Assembly (NCBI RefSeq): GCF_040654195.1
Contig: NZ_JBFAHM010000009.1
Span: 186,001-250,000 of the forward strand
Reading direction: 5' to 3'
DNA from: Hamadaea sp013361475
GTDB taxonomy: Bacteria; Actinomycetota; Actinomycetes; Mycobacteriales; Micromonosporaceae
DNA: 64,000 bases
Shown here: positions 56,274-64,000 of the stretch, piece by piece
Layout: each line of letters starts with the position of its first letter
How positions within the stretch are numbered: the first letter of the stretch is position 1
The notes under the pieces: generated by a model
Database searches by the model: none
The model's input: the letters and a program-made list of their open reading frames with translations, nothing else
What the model was told of the DNA's origin: nothing
Position numbers and translations under genes: made by a program

Positions 56274-56965
56274 GACACTCCCGCCGCGAGGTTCGAGTCG
56301 TGCACGATTCGCCCGTCGCTCAGCTCCACCCGGCGCGGCAGCTGCTCTGCGAGCTGCCGGTCGTGCGTGATGACCACGACGGTGGTGCCCGCCGAGTGCA
56401 GATCGGTGAGCAGCCCGAGCACGGTCGTCCCCGACGCGCTGTCGAGGTTGCCGGTCGGCTCGTCGGCCAGCAGCAGCACCGGCTCCCCCACGATGGCCCG
56501 CGCGATCGCGACCCGCTGGCGCTCACCGCCCGAAAGCTGGTTCGGCAGGTGGTCCAGCCGATGGCCCAGGCCCACGCTGCGCAAGGCCGCCTCGGCCCGG
56601 GTCCGCCGGGCGCGCTGCGGGACCCCGGCATACAGCAGGCCGTCGGCCACGTTGTCCAGCACTGGTACGCCGGAAGCCAGGTGGAACTGCTGGAAGACGA
56701 AGCCGATGACGTCGGCCCGCAGCCGCGACAGCGCCTTGTCGGGCAGTACGCCGACCTCCCGCCCGTCGATGCGGACGTTGCCGGTCGTCGGCCGGTCGAG
56801 GGTGCCGAGCAGGTTGAGCAGGGTGGACTTGCCGGAGCCGCTCCGGCCGACGATGCCGACCAGTTCCCCCCGTTCGATGGTGAGGTCGACGTCGTGGAGC
56901 GCGGTGACGCCGCCCGGGTAGACCTTGGACACGTTCCGCAGTTCGACGGCCGGAGTGGCGCTCAT
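56270..56965 (-). CDS. MacB-type ABC ATPase
   Basis: A 231-residue ATPase with Walker A GRSGSGKST, signature QLSGGERQR, Walker B LLADEPTGNLD and switch His VITHD. This is the LolD/MacB subclass that drives mechanotransmission without moving the substrate through the membrane. It has ATGA overlaps with the adaptor upstream and the permease downstream. Confidence 0.94.
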   Translation of the reverse strand: MSATPAVELRNVSKVYPGGVTALHDVDLTIERGELVGIVGRSGSGKSTLLNLLGTLDRPTTGNVRIDGREVGVLPDKALSRLRADVIGFVFQQFHLASGVPVLDNVADGLLYAGVPQRARRTRAEAALRSVGLGHRLDHLPNQLSGGERQRVAIARAIVGEPVLLLADEPTGNLDSASGTTVLGLLTDLHSAGTTVVVITHDRQLAEQLPRRVELSDGRIVHDSNLAAGVS

Positions 56966-57993
56966 GCGGGCACCCGGACGGTCATGCCCTCGGCGACGCC
57001 GCTGCCGGAGACCTCGACCCGGCCGCCCGCGAACAGCCCGATCCGTACGGCGACCACAGTGGACTTTCCACCGTCCACCAGTTCGATGCCGTACCCGCCC
57101 TCGGCGAGTGCCAGCAAGGCGGCGATCGGCACGGTCAGCACGTCCTTGCGCTCCTGCGCCGCATGGCGGACGGTCAGCGTGCCCCGGTCGAGGCGGCCGA
57201 GCGTCTTCTGGTCGGCGACCGCGATCAGGATCGTCACGGTCGGGCCGTGGCCTTCCGACTCGGGCGCGTCCGCGATCGAGTCCACCTTGCCGGGCACCGT
57301 GGCGCCGTCGGGCAGCTCGATCGTGACCGGTGCGGCGCGTACCGCCCATCCGGCGTCGGCGGTCTGGACCGAGACGGCGACCATCTTCGTCGTCCCGGTC
57401 GCCGACAGCACGTCGGCCGGGCTGGCCGCGCCCAGCCGCACGAGCTGCTGGGAGACGCGGACCGCGGCGGCGGCGTACACGACCTGACCGGCCGTCACCA
57501 CCCCCGTCTCGGGCATGCCGACGGCGGCCTGCCAGCGCTTGACCGCGGTGGTGGTGGACGCCGAGAACTCCTTGTCGACGGTGAACCCGGAGTAGCCGAG
57601 CGCCTTGAGGTTGGTCTCGAACTGGGTGACGTCGGCCCCCTCGACACCGGCCTGGAGGTCCCGGTACATGGGCAGCCGCCCGTAGAGCAGCACCACCGGC
57701 GAGTCGTTCACCCGGACGAGCGGCTGCCCCCGGGTGATCGTCGTCCCCGGCGCGGCGAGCCAAGTGACCGTCCCCGTGGCGGTGCTCGCGATCGGCTGGG
57801 CGGCGCCGAAGCCGAGCTGCCCGTCCATCGTCACCCAGTTGATCAGCGTCTCCCGTTTGACCTGCTCGGTCTCCGCGCGGCTCGGTTCGGTGGCGGCCGG
57901 GTCGGGCGTACCGCCGCCGAAGCCGACCGAGGCCCAGGCCGCCGCCCCCGCCACGACGGCGACGGCGACGGCCACGACGATCGAGCGCCTCAT
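56962..57993 (-). CDS. MacA-like efflux adaptor with peptidoglycan-binding domain
   Basis: A 343-residue secreted or membrane-anchored adaptor. A TM anchor lies at 5-22. The barrel-sandwich half (GTVTWLAAPGTTITRGQPLVRV) is interrupted by a PG-binding-1-type domain at about 112-160 (VTQFETNLKALGYSGFTVDKEFS to GMPETGVV). The second half has VTIELPDGATVPGKVDSIAD and the C-terminal AEGMTVRV. It links the ABC complex to the wall in Gram-positives. It overlaps the lipoprotein stop and the ATPase start. Confidence 0.87.
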   Translation of the reverse strand: MRRSIVVAVAVAVVAGAAAWASVGFGGGTPDPAATEPSRAETEQVKRETLINWVTMDGQLGFGAAQPIASTATGTVTWLAAPGTTITRGQPLVRVNDSPVVLLYGRLPMYRDLQAGVEGADVTQFETNLKALGYSGFTVDKEFSASTTTAVKRWQAAVGMPETGVVTAGQVVYAAAAVRVSQQLVRLGAASPADVLSATGTTKMVAVSVQTADAGWAVRAAPVTIELPDGATVPGKVDSIADAPESEGHGPTVTILIAVADQKTLGRLDRGTLTVRHAAQERKDVLTVPIAALLALAEGGYGIELVDGGKSTVVAVRIGLFAGGRVEVSGSGVAEGMTVRVPA

Positions 57994-58538
57994 CCCTGGG
58001 CCTTGCTGGGATCGATCCGCACGCCCCCGTTGATGATCGGCGAACAGATCACCTGCGCCCGCAGATCGGCGTCCGAACCGCTCCCCGAGTACGGCCCGTT
58101 CTCCGGGTAGTACCCGTCGGGACCCGGGTCCGGGAACTCAGGCACCCCGTTGTCTCGCATGCACTTGGCGTACTTGCGGGCGTTCTCGATCTCCTCGGCG
58201 GTCATGACCGGCCGCTCCTGCAACTCCTCCGGCACCGGCGGCAACAGTCCGCCGCACTTCTGCTGGCCGGCGCGGAACTTCGGATCGGCCTTGAGCTTGC
58301 GGAGGTCGCCTTCGAAGGTGAACCGGCCCTTGGCGTCCGGATCGGTCACCTTCAGGCCCTCGGCCCGCAGACAGGTCACGTAGACCCGGACGGCCTCGAC
58401 GTACGCGCCGACGACGTCGGAGGTCGGGGCGATGGTCGGGGTGCCGCCCGCGCTCGCGACCTTCGGCTCCTCGTCCTTGCCACAGCCGGCCAGCGCGGCC
58501 ACCAGCGCCGCCACCGCGACGATTCGTGTGATCTTCAC
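57990..58538 (-). CDS. lipoprotein with two C-x(n)-DP-repeat halves
   Basis: A 182-residue lipoprotein with lipobox LAGC (Cys19 in VAALAGCGKD). The mature part has two related halves: VTCLRAEGLKVTDPDAKG and AKCMRDNGVPEFPDPGPDG. The second pattern is typical of actinobacterial lipoproteins encoded with MacAB-like systems. Its function is unknown. It is the first gene of the efflux operon, divergent from the response regulator, with a family B element between. It uses a GTG start. Confidence 0.83.
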   Translation of the reverse strand: MKITRIVAVAALVAALAGCGKDEEPKVASAGGTPTIAPTSDVVGAYVEAVRVYVTCLRAEGLKVTDPDAKGRFTFEGDLRKLKADPKFRAGQQKCGGLLPPVPEELQERPVMTAEEIENARKYAKCMRDNGVPEFPDPGPDGYYPENGPYSGSGSDADLRAQVICSPIINGGVRIDPSKAQG

Positions 58539-58645
58539 GGCGACGGACGCTAGGGCGACTGTCGTGAAGAACTCGTGAAGAACCTGTGCGGCCCCCATGC
58601 GCTGCCCTTCCGCGCTTCCCCACCCGCTCTTCCCCCGCCTTAGGG

Positions 58646-58756
58646 TGATCATTGCGCCAGCCATGTCGTTGTGCGGACTCGGGTGATCATTGCGCCGGCC
58701 ATGTCGTTGTGCGCCGCGAAATGTCCGAGTTCGCAGCATGGCCGACGCAATGATCA
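58646..58756. repeat. family B 73-nt hairpin element, copy 3, with duplicated left arm
   Basis: The full element is 58684-58756: outer arms TGATCATTGCG and CGCAATGATCA pair with one mismatch, loop core GCGAAATGTCCG at offset 32. The first 38 bases (starting TGATCATTGCGCCAGCC) are also present once more directly upstream (58646-58683). It fills the gap between the lipoprotein and response regulator genes, where divergent promoters must lie. Confidence 0.88.
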
Positions 58757-58772
58757 CGCGTGGGGAGGCGGC

Positions 58773-59480
58773 ATGGGAGCGCGCGTACTGGTGGCCGAGG
58801 ACGACCGGAAGCAGGCCGAGCTGCTGCGGGTCTACCTCGAACGGGAGGGGCACAGCGTGCTCGTGGTCGGCGACGGCCGGGCGGCGCTCGACCGCAGCCG
58901 GGCGTACCGGCCGGACCTGGTCGTGCTCGACGTGATGATGCCGCTGGTCGACGGGCTGGACGTGTGCCGCATCCTGCGGGCCGAGTCCGACGTCGCGATC
59001 CTGCTGCTGACCGCCCGCAGCGCGGAGGACGACCTGCTGCTGGGCCTCGACATCGGCGCCGATGACTACATGACCAAGCCGTTCAGCCCCCGGGAGCTGA
59101 CCGCCCGCGTACGCGCGCTGCTGCGCCGGTCCGGCCGGATCACCTCGCCCGAGGAGGAGGTGCTGACGGTGGGCGAGCTGATCGTCGACCCCGGCCGGTT
59201 CGAGGTACGCGTCGGCGACCGCCCGATCGGGCTGACCGCCAAGGAGTTCGGCATCCTGCAGGTGCTGGCGGCCGAGCCGGGGCGGGTCTTCACCCGCGCC
59301 CAGATCATCGACCGGGCGTTCGGGTTCGACCACTACGTCGAGGAGCGGACGGTCGACGCCCACGTGATGAACCTGCGCCGCAAGATCGAGGATGATCCGG
59401 CCGCGCCGCGATACGTGCAGACCGTGTACGGCCGTGGCTACCGGATCTCGCCCGGCTCGCCAGACCCGGTCGCAGCATGA
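58773..59480 (+). CDS. OmpR-family response regulator
   Basis: A 235-residue OmpR/PhoB-type regulator. The receiver has Asp10/Asp11, phospho-acceptor Asp53 in VVLDVMMPL and Lys in YMTKPFS. The winged-helix DNA-binding domain covers about 135-230 (LTAKEFGILQVLAAEPGRVFTRAQI and VQTVYGRGYRI). It probably controls the divergent efflux operon. Strong GGGGAGG before the ATG. It overlaps the kinase start (ATGA). Confidence 0.94.
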   Translation: MGARVLVAEDDRKQAELLRVYLEREGHSVLVVGDGRAALDRSRAYRPDLVVLDVMMPLVDGLDVCRILRAESDVAILLLTARSAEDDLLLGLDIGADDYMTKPFSPRELTARVRALLRRSGRITSPEEEVLTVGELIVDPGRFEVRVGDRPIGLTAKEFGILQVLAAEPGRVFTRAQIIDRAFGFDHYVEERTVDAHVMNLRRKIEDDPAAPRYVQTVYGRGYRISPGSPDPVAA

Positions 59481-61129
59481 GCTTCCGGCTCCGGGTCCTG
59501 TTGCTGACGATGGTGCTGGTGGCGACGTCGTCGGCGGCCACCGCCTGGCTGACGCTGCAACAGGCCAACCGCGCCCTGACCAGCTACGTCGCGGCCAGTC
59601 ATCGAGACGTCGAGGACGCCGTCGCGGTGCTCGCCGCCTATGGGCGTACGCATCCCACCTGGTCCGGCGTCGCCGACCCGGTCCGGGACCTCGCCGGGCG
59701 GCTCAACCAGCGGATCCGCGTCGTCGACGACTCCGGGGTGGTCCTCGCCGACTCCGACGTGCTGGCCGGCCGGGCCGCCCGGCCCACCGTGGGCGCGCCG
59801 TCTCTCGTGGATACCCGCCCCCTGCTGGTCTTTCCACCCGGCATGGACTCCTACGGCCGATTCCGGTTCACCGTCGCCGTCGTGGACGCCTTCTGGCGGG
59901 GCAGGATCATGACGGCCTGTGCGGAGGGCGCAGGACTGGGCGTACGCGTCGTCGAGACCAAGTTCAAGCCGCCGTACTACGAGGTCACCGGCGGCACCGA
60001 GGCAGCCCGCACGGCGTGCAACCGGCAGGGCAAGGAGGCGAGCCGGCCCGCCGGTCCGGTGGACGAACGCGGCAAGACCTGCCTGAACCGCGACGACGAC
60101 GCGGCGTGCCTGGCGGAAGTGCTGAACGTGCACCTCGCGGCGTACGCCCCGAAGCCCGTCCAGGTCTACCTCGGCGCGCTGGACGAGGTACCGGCGCGGG
60201 GCGTACCGGCGCGGGCCATCGGCCTGGCGGCCGCCGCGGTCGTGCTCGTCACCGCGGTGTGCGCCGTCCTGCTGAGCCGCCGGGTGCTACGTCCCATCGG
60301 CGCGCTCACGACGGCCTCCCGGGCGATGGCGACCGAGGGACGCGCCGACCCCGTGCCGGTCACCGGCCACGACGAACTGGCGGAACTGGCCCGGACGTTC
60401 AACCGCATGGCCGGATCGCTGGCCGCCAGCGAGGAACGGCAGCGACGGCTCATCGCCGACGTGGCCCACGAGCTGCGTACGCCGCTGGCGAACCTGCGGG
60501 GATATCTCGAAGCGCTCTCCGACGGCGTCCTGCGGCCCAGTCCGGAGCTGTTCGTCTCGCTGCACGAGGAGGCCCTGTTGCAGCAGCGCATCGTCGACGA
60601 CCTGCAGGACCTCGCACTGGCCGAGGCCGGGGTGCTGGCGTACCACTGGACCTCGGTGGACCTCGCGGAACTCGCGGAGACCGCGCGTACGGCTCATGCG
60701 GCGGTCGCGGAGGCGGCCGGTCTCACCATCGGCCTGACCGTCGACGCCCAGGTCACCGTCGACGCCGATCCCGACCGGCTCCGGCAGGTCCTGGGCAATC
60801 TGCTCCGGAATGCGATCACGGCGACCCCGGCCGGCGGCCGGATCACGCTGACCGTCTCGGCCGACGACACCGCCACTGCCGAAGCGTCGGCGATCGTCCA
60901 GGTCAGCGACACCGGACGCGGGATCGCCCCCGCCGACCTCGCGCACGTCTTCGACCGGCTGTGGCGGGGCGATCCGGCCCGGGGACGCGGCGGGACCGGA
61001 CTCGGGCTGGCCATCGCGCGGCAGATCGTCAGCGACCACGGCGGCGTCCTCGACGTCGCCAGCGAAGTCGGCGTCGGCACCACCTTCACCATCCGACTCC
61101 CGCTGTCATCCCCCGCCCCGCCCCGCTGA
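59477..61129 (+). CDS. sensor histidine kinase
   Basis: A 550-residue membrane kinase. TM1 lies at about 5-24, a 210-residue outer sensor domain (with three Cys: TACAEGAG, TACNRQGK and KTCLNRD), and TM2 at about 238-262. A HAMP domain follows. The phospho-acceptor is His331 in DVAHELRTPL, with N box NLLRNAI, G1 SDTGRGI and G2 GGTGLGLAI. It probably senses cell-envelope stress handled by the divergent MacAB-like operon. Confidence 0.94.
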   Translation: MSFRLRVLLLTMVLVATSSAATAWLTLQQANRALTSYVAASHRDVEDAVAVLAAYGRTHPTWSGVADPVRDLAGRLNQRIRVVDDSGVVLADSDVLAGRAARPTVGAPSLVDTRPLLVFPPGMDSYGRFRFTVAVVDAFWRGRIMTACAEGAGLGVRVVETKFKPPYYEVTGGTEAARTACNRQGKEASRPAGPVDERGKTCLNRDDDAACLAEVLNVHLAAYAPKPVQVYLGALDEVPARGVPARAIGLAAAAVVLVTAVCAVLLSRRVLRPIGALTTASRAMATEGRADPVPVTGHDELAELARTFNRMAGSLAASEERQRRLIADVAHELRTPLANLRGYLEALSDGVLRPSPELFVSLHEEALLQQRIVDDLQDLALAEAGVLAYHWTSVDLAELAETARTAHAAVAEAAGLTIGLTVDAQVTVDADPDRLRQVLGNLLRNAITATPAGGRITLTVSADDTATAEASAIVQVSDTGRGIAPADLAHVFDRLWRGDPARGRGGTGLGLAIARQIVSDHGGVLDVASEVGVGTTFTIRLPLSSPAPPR

Positions 61130-61151
61130 TCCGCGCCGACCCCCGCTGCTC

Positions 61152-61218
61152 CGCGCTGGATCAGGGTTCTCGGCCGAATCATGGCGCAAGATTCGACCGA
61201 GAACCCTGATCCAGCGCC
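61152..61218. repeat. family A 67-nt hairpin element, copy 3
   Basis: Arms 61152-61183 and 61187-61218 around a GCG loop. GCTGGATCAGGGTTCTCGG pairs with its complement; only three mismatches occur in 32 positions. CAAGATTCGACC is at the same place as in copies 1 and 2. It lies between the kinase stop and the S51 gene and may terminate the kinase mRNA. Confidence 0.9.
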
Positions 61219-61248
61219 AGGAGATCCCCGCGCAGTACGCTGAACCGC

Positions 61249-61950
61249 ATGGCAGGACCCATCGCCCTGGTCGGCTCCGGCGAGTACACCGACGCCATGT
61301 TCGACGTCGACAAGCACCTGCTCGACGGTCGTCCGCGGCGGTACGTCCAGATCCCGACGGCGGCCGCGCCGGAGGGCGACGGAAGCCTGAACCATTGGAT
61401 CTCGCTCGGCCGGCGGCACGCGGAGAAGCTGGACGCCGAGCCGGTTCCGCTGGTCGTCCGCACGCGCGAGGATGCCGAGGATCCGGCGTTCGTCGAGCAG
61501 CTGACCGCAGAGGCGCCTGGGTTGATCTACTTCTCCGGCGGCAACCCCCTCTACGTCACCGAGGCGTTCCGCGACACGAAACTGTGGGCGGCCATCGTCC
61601 AGCTGTGGGAGAACGGGACCGCACTGGCCGGGTGCAGCGCGGGAGCGATGGCCTTCGGCGGCTGGGTGCCCGACATCCGGCATCCGACCAAGGCCGGTGC
61701 GCCCGGACTCGGTCTGGTGCCCGGTTTGCGGGTGTTGCCGCATTTCGACAAGTTCCTGGGCCGGATGCCGAACCTGATGCTGCGGCCGTTGCTGCGCCCG
61801 CGGGAGGGCATGCGGATCGTCGGGATCGACGAGGACACCGCCCTGGTCGGCGACGGTCACGAGTGGACCGTCTGGGGCCGGTCGCAGGTGTGGCTGCTCG
61901 ACGACGGACATCGGCAGGGCATTCCGTCCGGATCGCCCGTGACGCTGTAA
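61249..61950 (+). CDS. peptidase S51 (cyanophycinase/PepE-like) family protein
   Basis: A 233-residue class-I-glutamine-amidotransferase-like hydrolase of family S51. The nucleophile Ser130 is in AGCSAGAMAFGG, and FSGGNPLYVTEAF supplies the oxyanion side. A His lies in VLPHFDKF. Known members cleave Asp-X dipeptides or cyanophycin, and the substrate here is unknown. The ATG is seven bases after TACGCT, so it may be leaderless. Confidence 0.88.
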   Translation: MAGPIALVGSGEYTDAMFDVDKHLLDGRPRRYVQIPTAAAPEGDGSLNHWISLGRRHAEKLDAEPVPLVVRTREDAEDPAFVEQLTAEAPGLIYFSGGNPLYVTEAFRDTKLWAAIVQLWENGTALAGCSAGAMAFGGWVPDIRHPTKAGAPGLGLVPGLRVLPHFDKFLGRMPNLMLRPLLRPREGMRIVGIDEDTALVGDGHEWTVWGRSQVWLLDDGHRQGIPSGSPVTL

Positions 61951-62178
61951 GCGCGTGAAGACCGCGACGCTGCGACGAACTGCGGAAACCGGACAGGCGA
62001 CCATTGCGCGAACGAGATGCCCTGGTAGGGTCGGTCCACAACGGACTCACACATCTCGAAACGTTGTGAGAAACGCGATGACACCTGCCGCCTTCCCGGG
62101 GCGGAAGTGTCCCGCGGGAGTAATATCACCGCGTTCGACGTCAGGTCCGTAAGGACAACCCACTACCGGCGGTGATCC

Positions 62179-62760
62179 ATGGTCTCCGGACTTCGCGAAG
62201 ACGGCAGCCCCGCATACGCCGTGCCGACGTCTCTGAAGGTCGTCGTGGCGGGCGGGCTCGGCGCCGGCAAGTCCACCTTGGTCGGTTCGGTCAGCGAGAT
62301 CACGCCGCTGCACACCGAAGAGGTCTACACCACGAAGGATCCGCGCACCGGCGTACGCCGCTCGAGCACGGTGACCATGGACTTCGGCTGGCTCACCTTC
62401 GACGAGGACCTCGTCCTCTACCTGTTCAGCGCGCCGGGCCAGGAAGGCCTCTGGCCGCTGTGGGACGAGGTCGCGCTGGGCGCCCTCGGTGCGATCGTGC
62501 TGGCCGACACCGAGCGGCTGAGCGAGTGCTTCGCCGCCATCGACTACTTCGAGCAGCGTGGCACGCCGTTCATGATCGCGGTCAACCCGTTCTTCGGCCG
62601 CCAGCGGTTCGACCTGCAGACCGTGCGGGCGGCGCTGGCGTTGCGGCCGGGTGTGCCGGTCGTCCAGTGTGACGTCCGCGACCCGCGCGCCGGCCGCGAG
62701 CTTCTGGTCACCTTGATCGAGCACGTCCGGACCCGCACGCTGGCCGAAGCCACCGCGTAA
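62179..62760 (+). CDS. solo CvnD-like small GTPase
   Basis: A 193-residue P-loop GTPase of the actinobacterial conservon CvnD type. P loop GGLGAGKST (residues 25-33), switch Thr in TTKDP, G3 FSAPGQE and a degenerate G4 region (AVNPFFG). Conservons normally come as cvnA-D (kinase, roadblock, DUF742, GTPase); here only the GTPase is present. The 228-base gap upstream has TTGCGC-16-TAGGGT at about 62006-62033 and GTAATATC at about 62120 as promoter candidates. Confidence 0.87.
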   Translation: MVSGLREDGSPAYAVPTSLKVVVAGGLGAGKSTLVGSVSEITPLHTEEVYTTKDPRTGVRRSSTVTMDFGWLTFDEDLVLYLFSAPGQEGLWPLWDEVALGALGAIVLADTERLSECFAAIDYFEQRGTPFMIAVNPFFGRQRFDLQTVRAALALRPGVPVVQCDVRDPRAGRELLVTLIEHVRTRTLAEATA

Positions 62761-62761
62761 C

Positions 62762-62781
62762 TCGGGCTGCCGGGAGCCCGA
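62762..62781 (+). terminator. short hairpin between the GTPase and lpd genes
   Basis: TCGGGCT-GCCGGG-AGCCCGA forms a perfect 7-bp stem right after the GTPase stop. It probably ends the GTPase transcript just before the lpd -10 box. Confidence 0.6.
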
Positions 62782-62799
62782 CGGGGTAATCTGGCGATC

Positions 62800-64000
<1,201 letters not shown>

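Noticed and set aside
61955..62152. A 65-codon GTG frame before the GTPase gene
   Set aside because: No family resemblance, and the region holds the promoter and leader candidates for the GTPase gene.

Overview
The window is high-GC DNA with actinobacterial gene organisation: GTG starts, 4-bp ATGA/GTGA overlaps, -10 boxes a few bases from start codons, and XRE-DUF5753/DUF397, MacS, DivIVA-domain, solo CvnD-type GTPase and acVLRF1 families. The mix points to Actinomycetota, most likely Micromonosporaceae. The family-level placement is an inference from gene content. I see no rRNA, tRNA, CRISPR array, prophage or transposase. Almost all of the window is ordinary chromosomal coding sequence on both strands.

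Layout. 1-6.6 kb: a cut ketopantoate-reductase-like gene, a small basic protein, a phosphoribosyltransferase, a Nudix hydrolase, an acVLRF1 / class V aminotransferase pair, an AlkD-type glycosylase, a DUF1349 protein and an M20 peptidase. 6.6-16.3 kb: secreted carbohydrate enzymes (GH13 amylase with two CBM20, GH5-CBM2 cellulase, a GHL10-type hydrolase) around an ABC exporter with its own GbsR/MarR-type regulator. 16.5-20.9 kb: a Ser/Thr kinase with a folded ectodomain, then SDR, sirtuin, TrmO-like and methyltransferase genes. 20.9-26 kb: an AurF-like diiron oxygenase divergent from a tightly overlapped operon (TetR, DUF4873, Baeyer-Villiger-type monooxygenase, SDR, alpha/beta hydrolase). 26-35.3 kb: ZIP-like transporter, Nudix, Gfo/Idh oxidoreductase, DinB-like protein, Tex, MacS-type two-component system, and an NmrA/LysR divergent pair. 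35.3-41.5 kb: a three-gene ABC exporter and an aldehyde dehydrogenase.

41.7-46.7 kb holds the most unusual region. An argS gene is preceded by a structured leader that can encode a 28-residue peptide with three consecutive CGA arginine codons and its stop codon in a hairpin loop. This looks like a ribosome-mediated attenuator. It is divergent from a DUF6232 / XRE-DUF5753 / DUF397 cluster whose promoter regions share an operator-like palindrome. Next come an ADP-ribosylglycohydrolase and KptA end to end, endonuclease V, a VOC protein and a DivIVA-domain protein. 48.7-54.6 kb: two membrane glycosyltransferases and the tmsB/tmsA pair for 10-methyl branched fatty acids. 55-61 kb: a lipoprotein/adaptor/ABC efflux operon divergent from an OmpR-type two-component system. 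The end holds an S51 peptidase, a CvnD-like GTPase and a truncated lpd.

The window also carries several families of intergenic hairpin elements. Family A is a 67-nt hairpin with three copies and compensatory base changes. Family B is a 73-nt hairpin with three copies and a loop motif at a fixed offset. Family C is a two-copy partner repeat, and a 144-bp palindrome is single copy here. These, the argS leader and the shared operator are the best candidates for undescribed biology.
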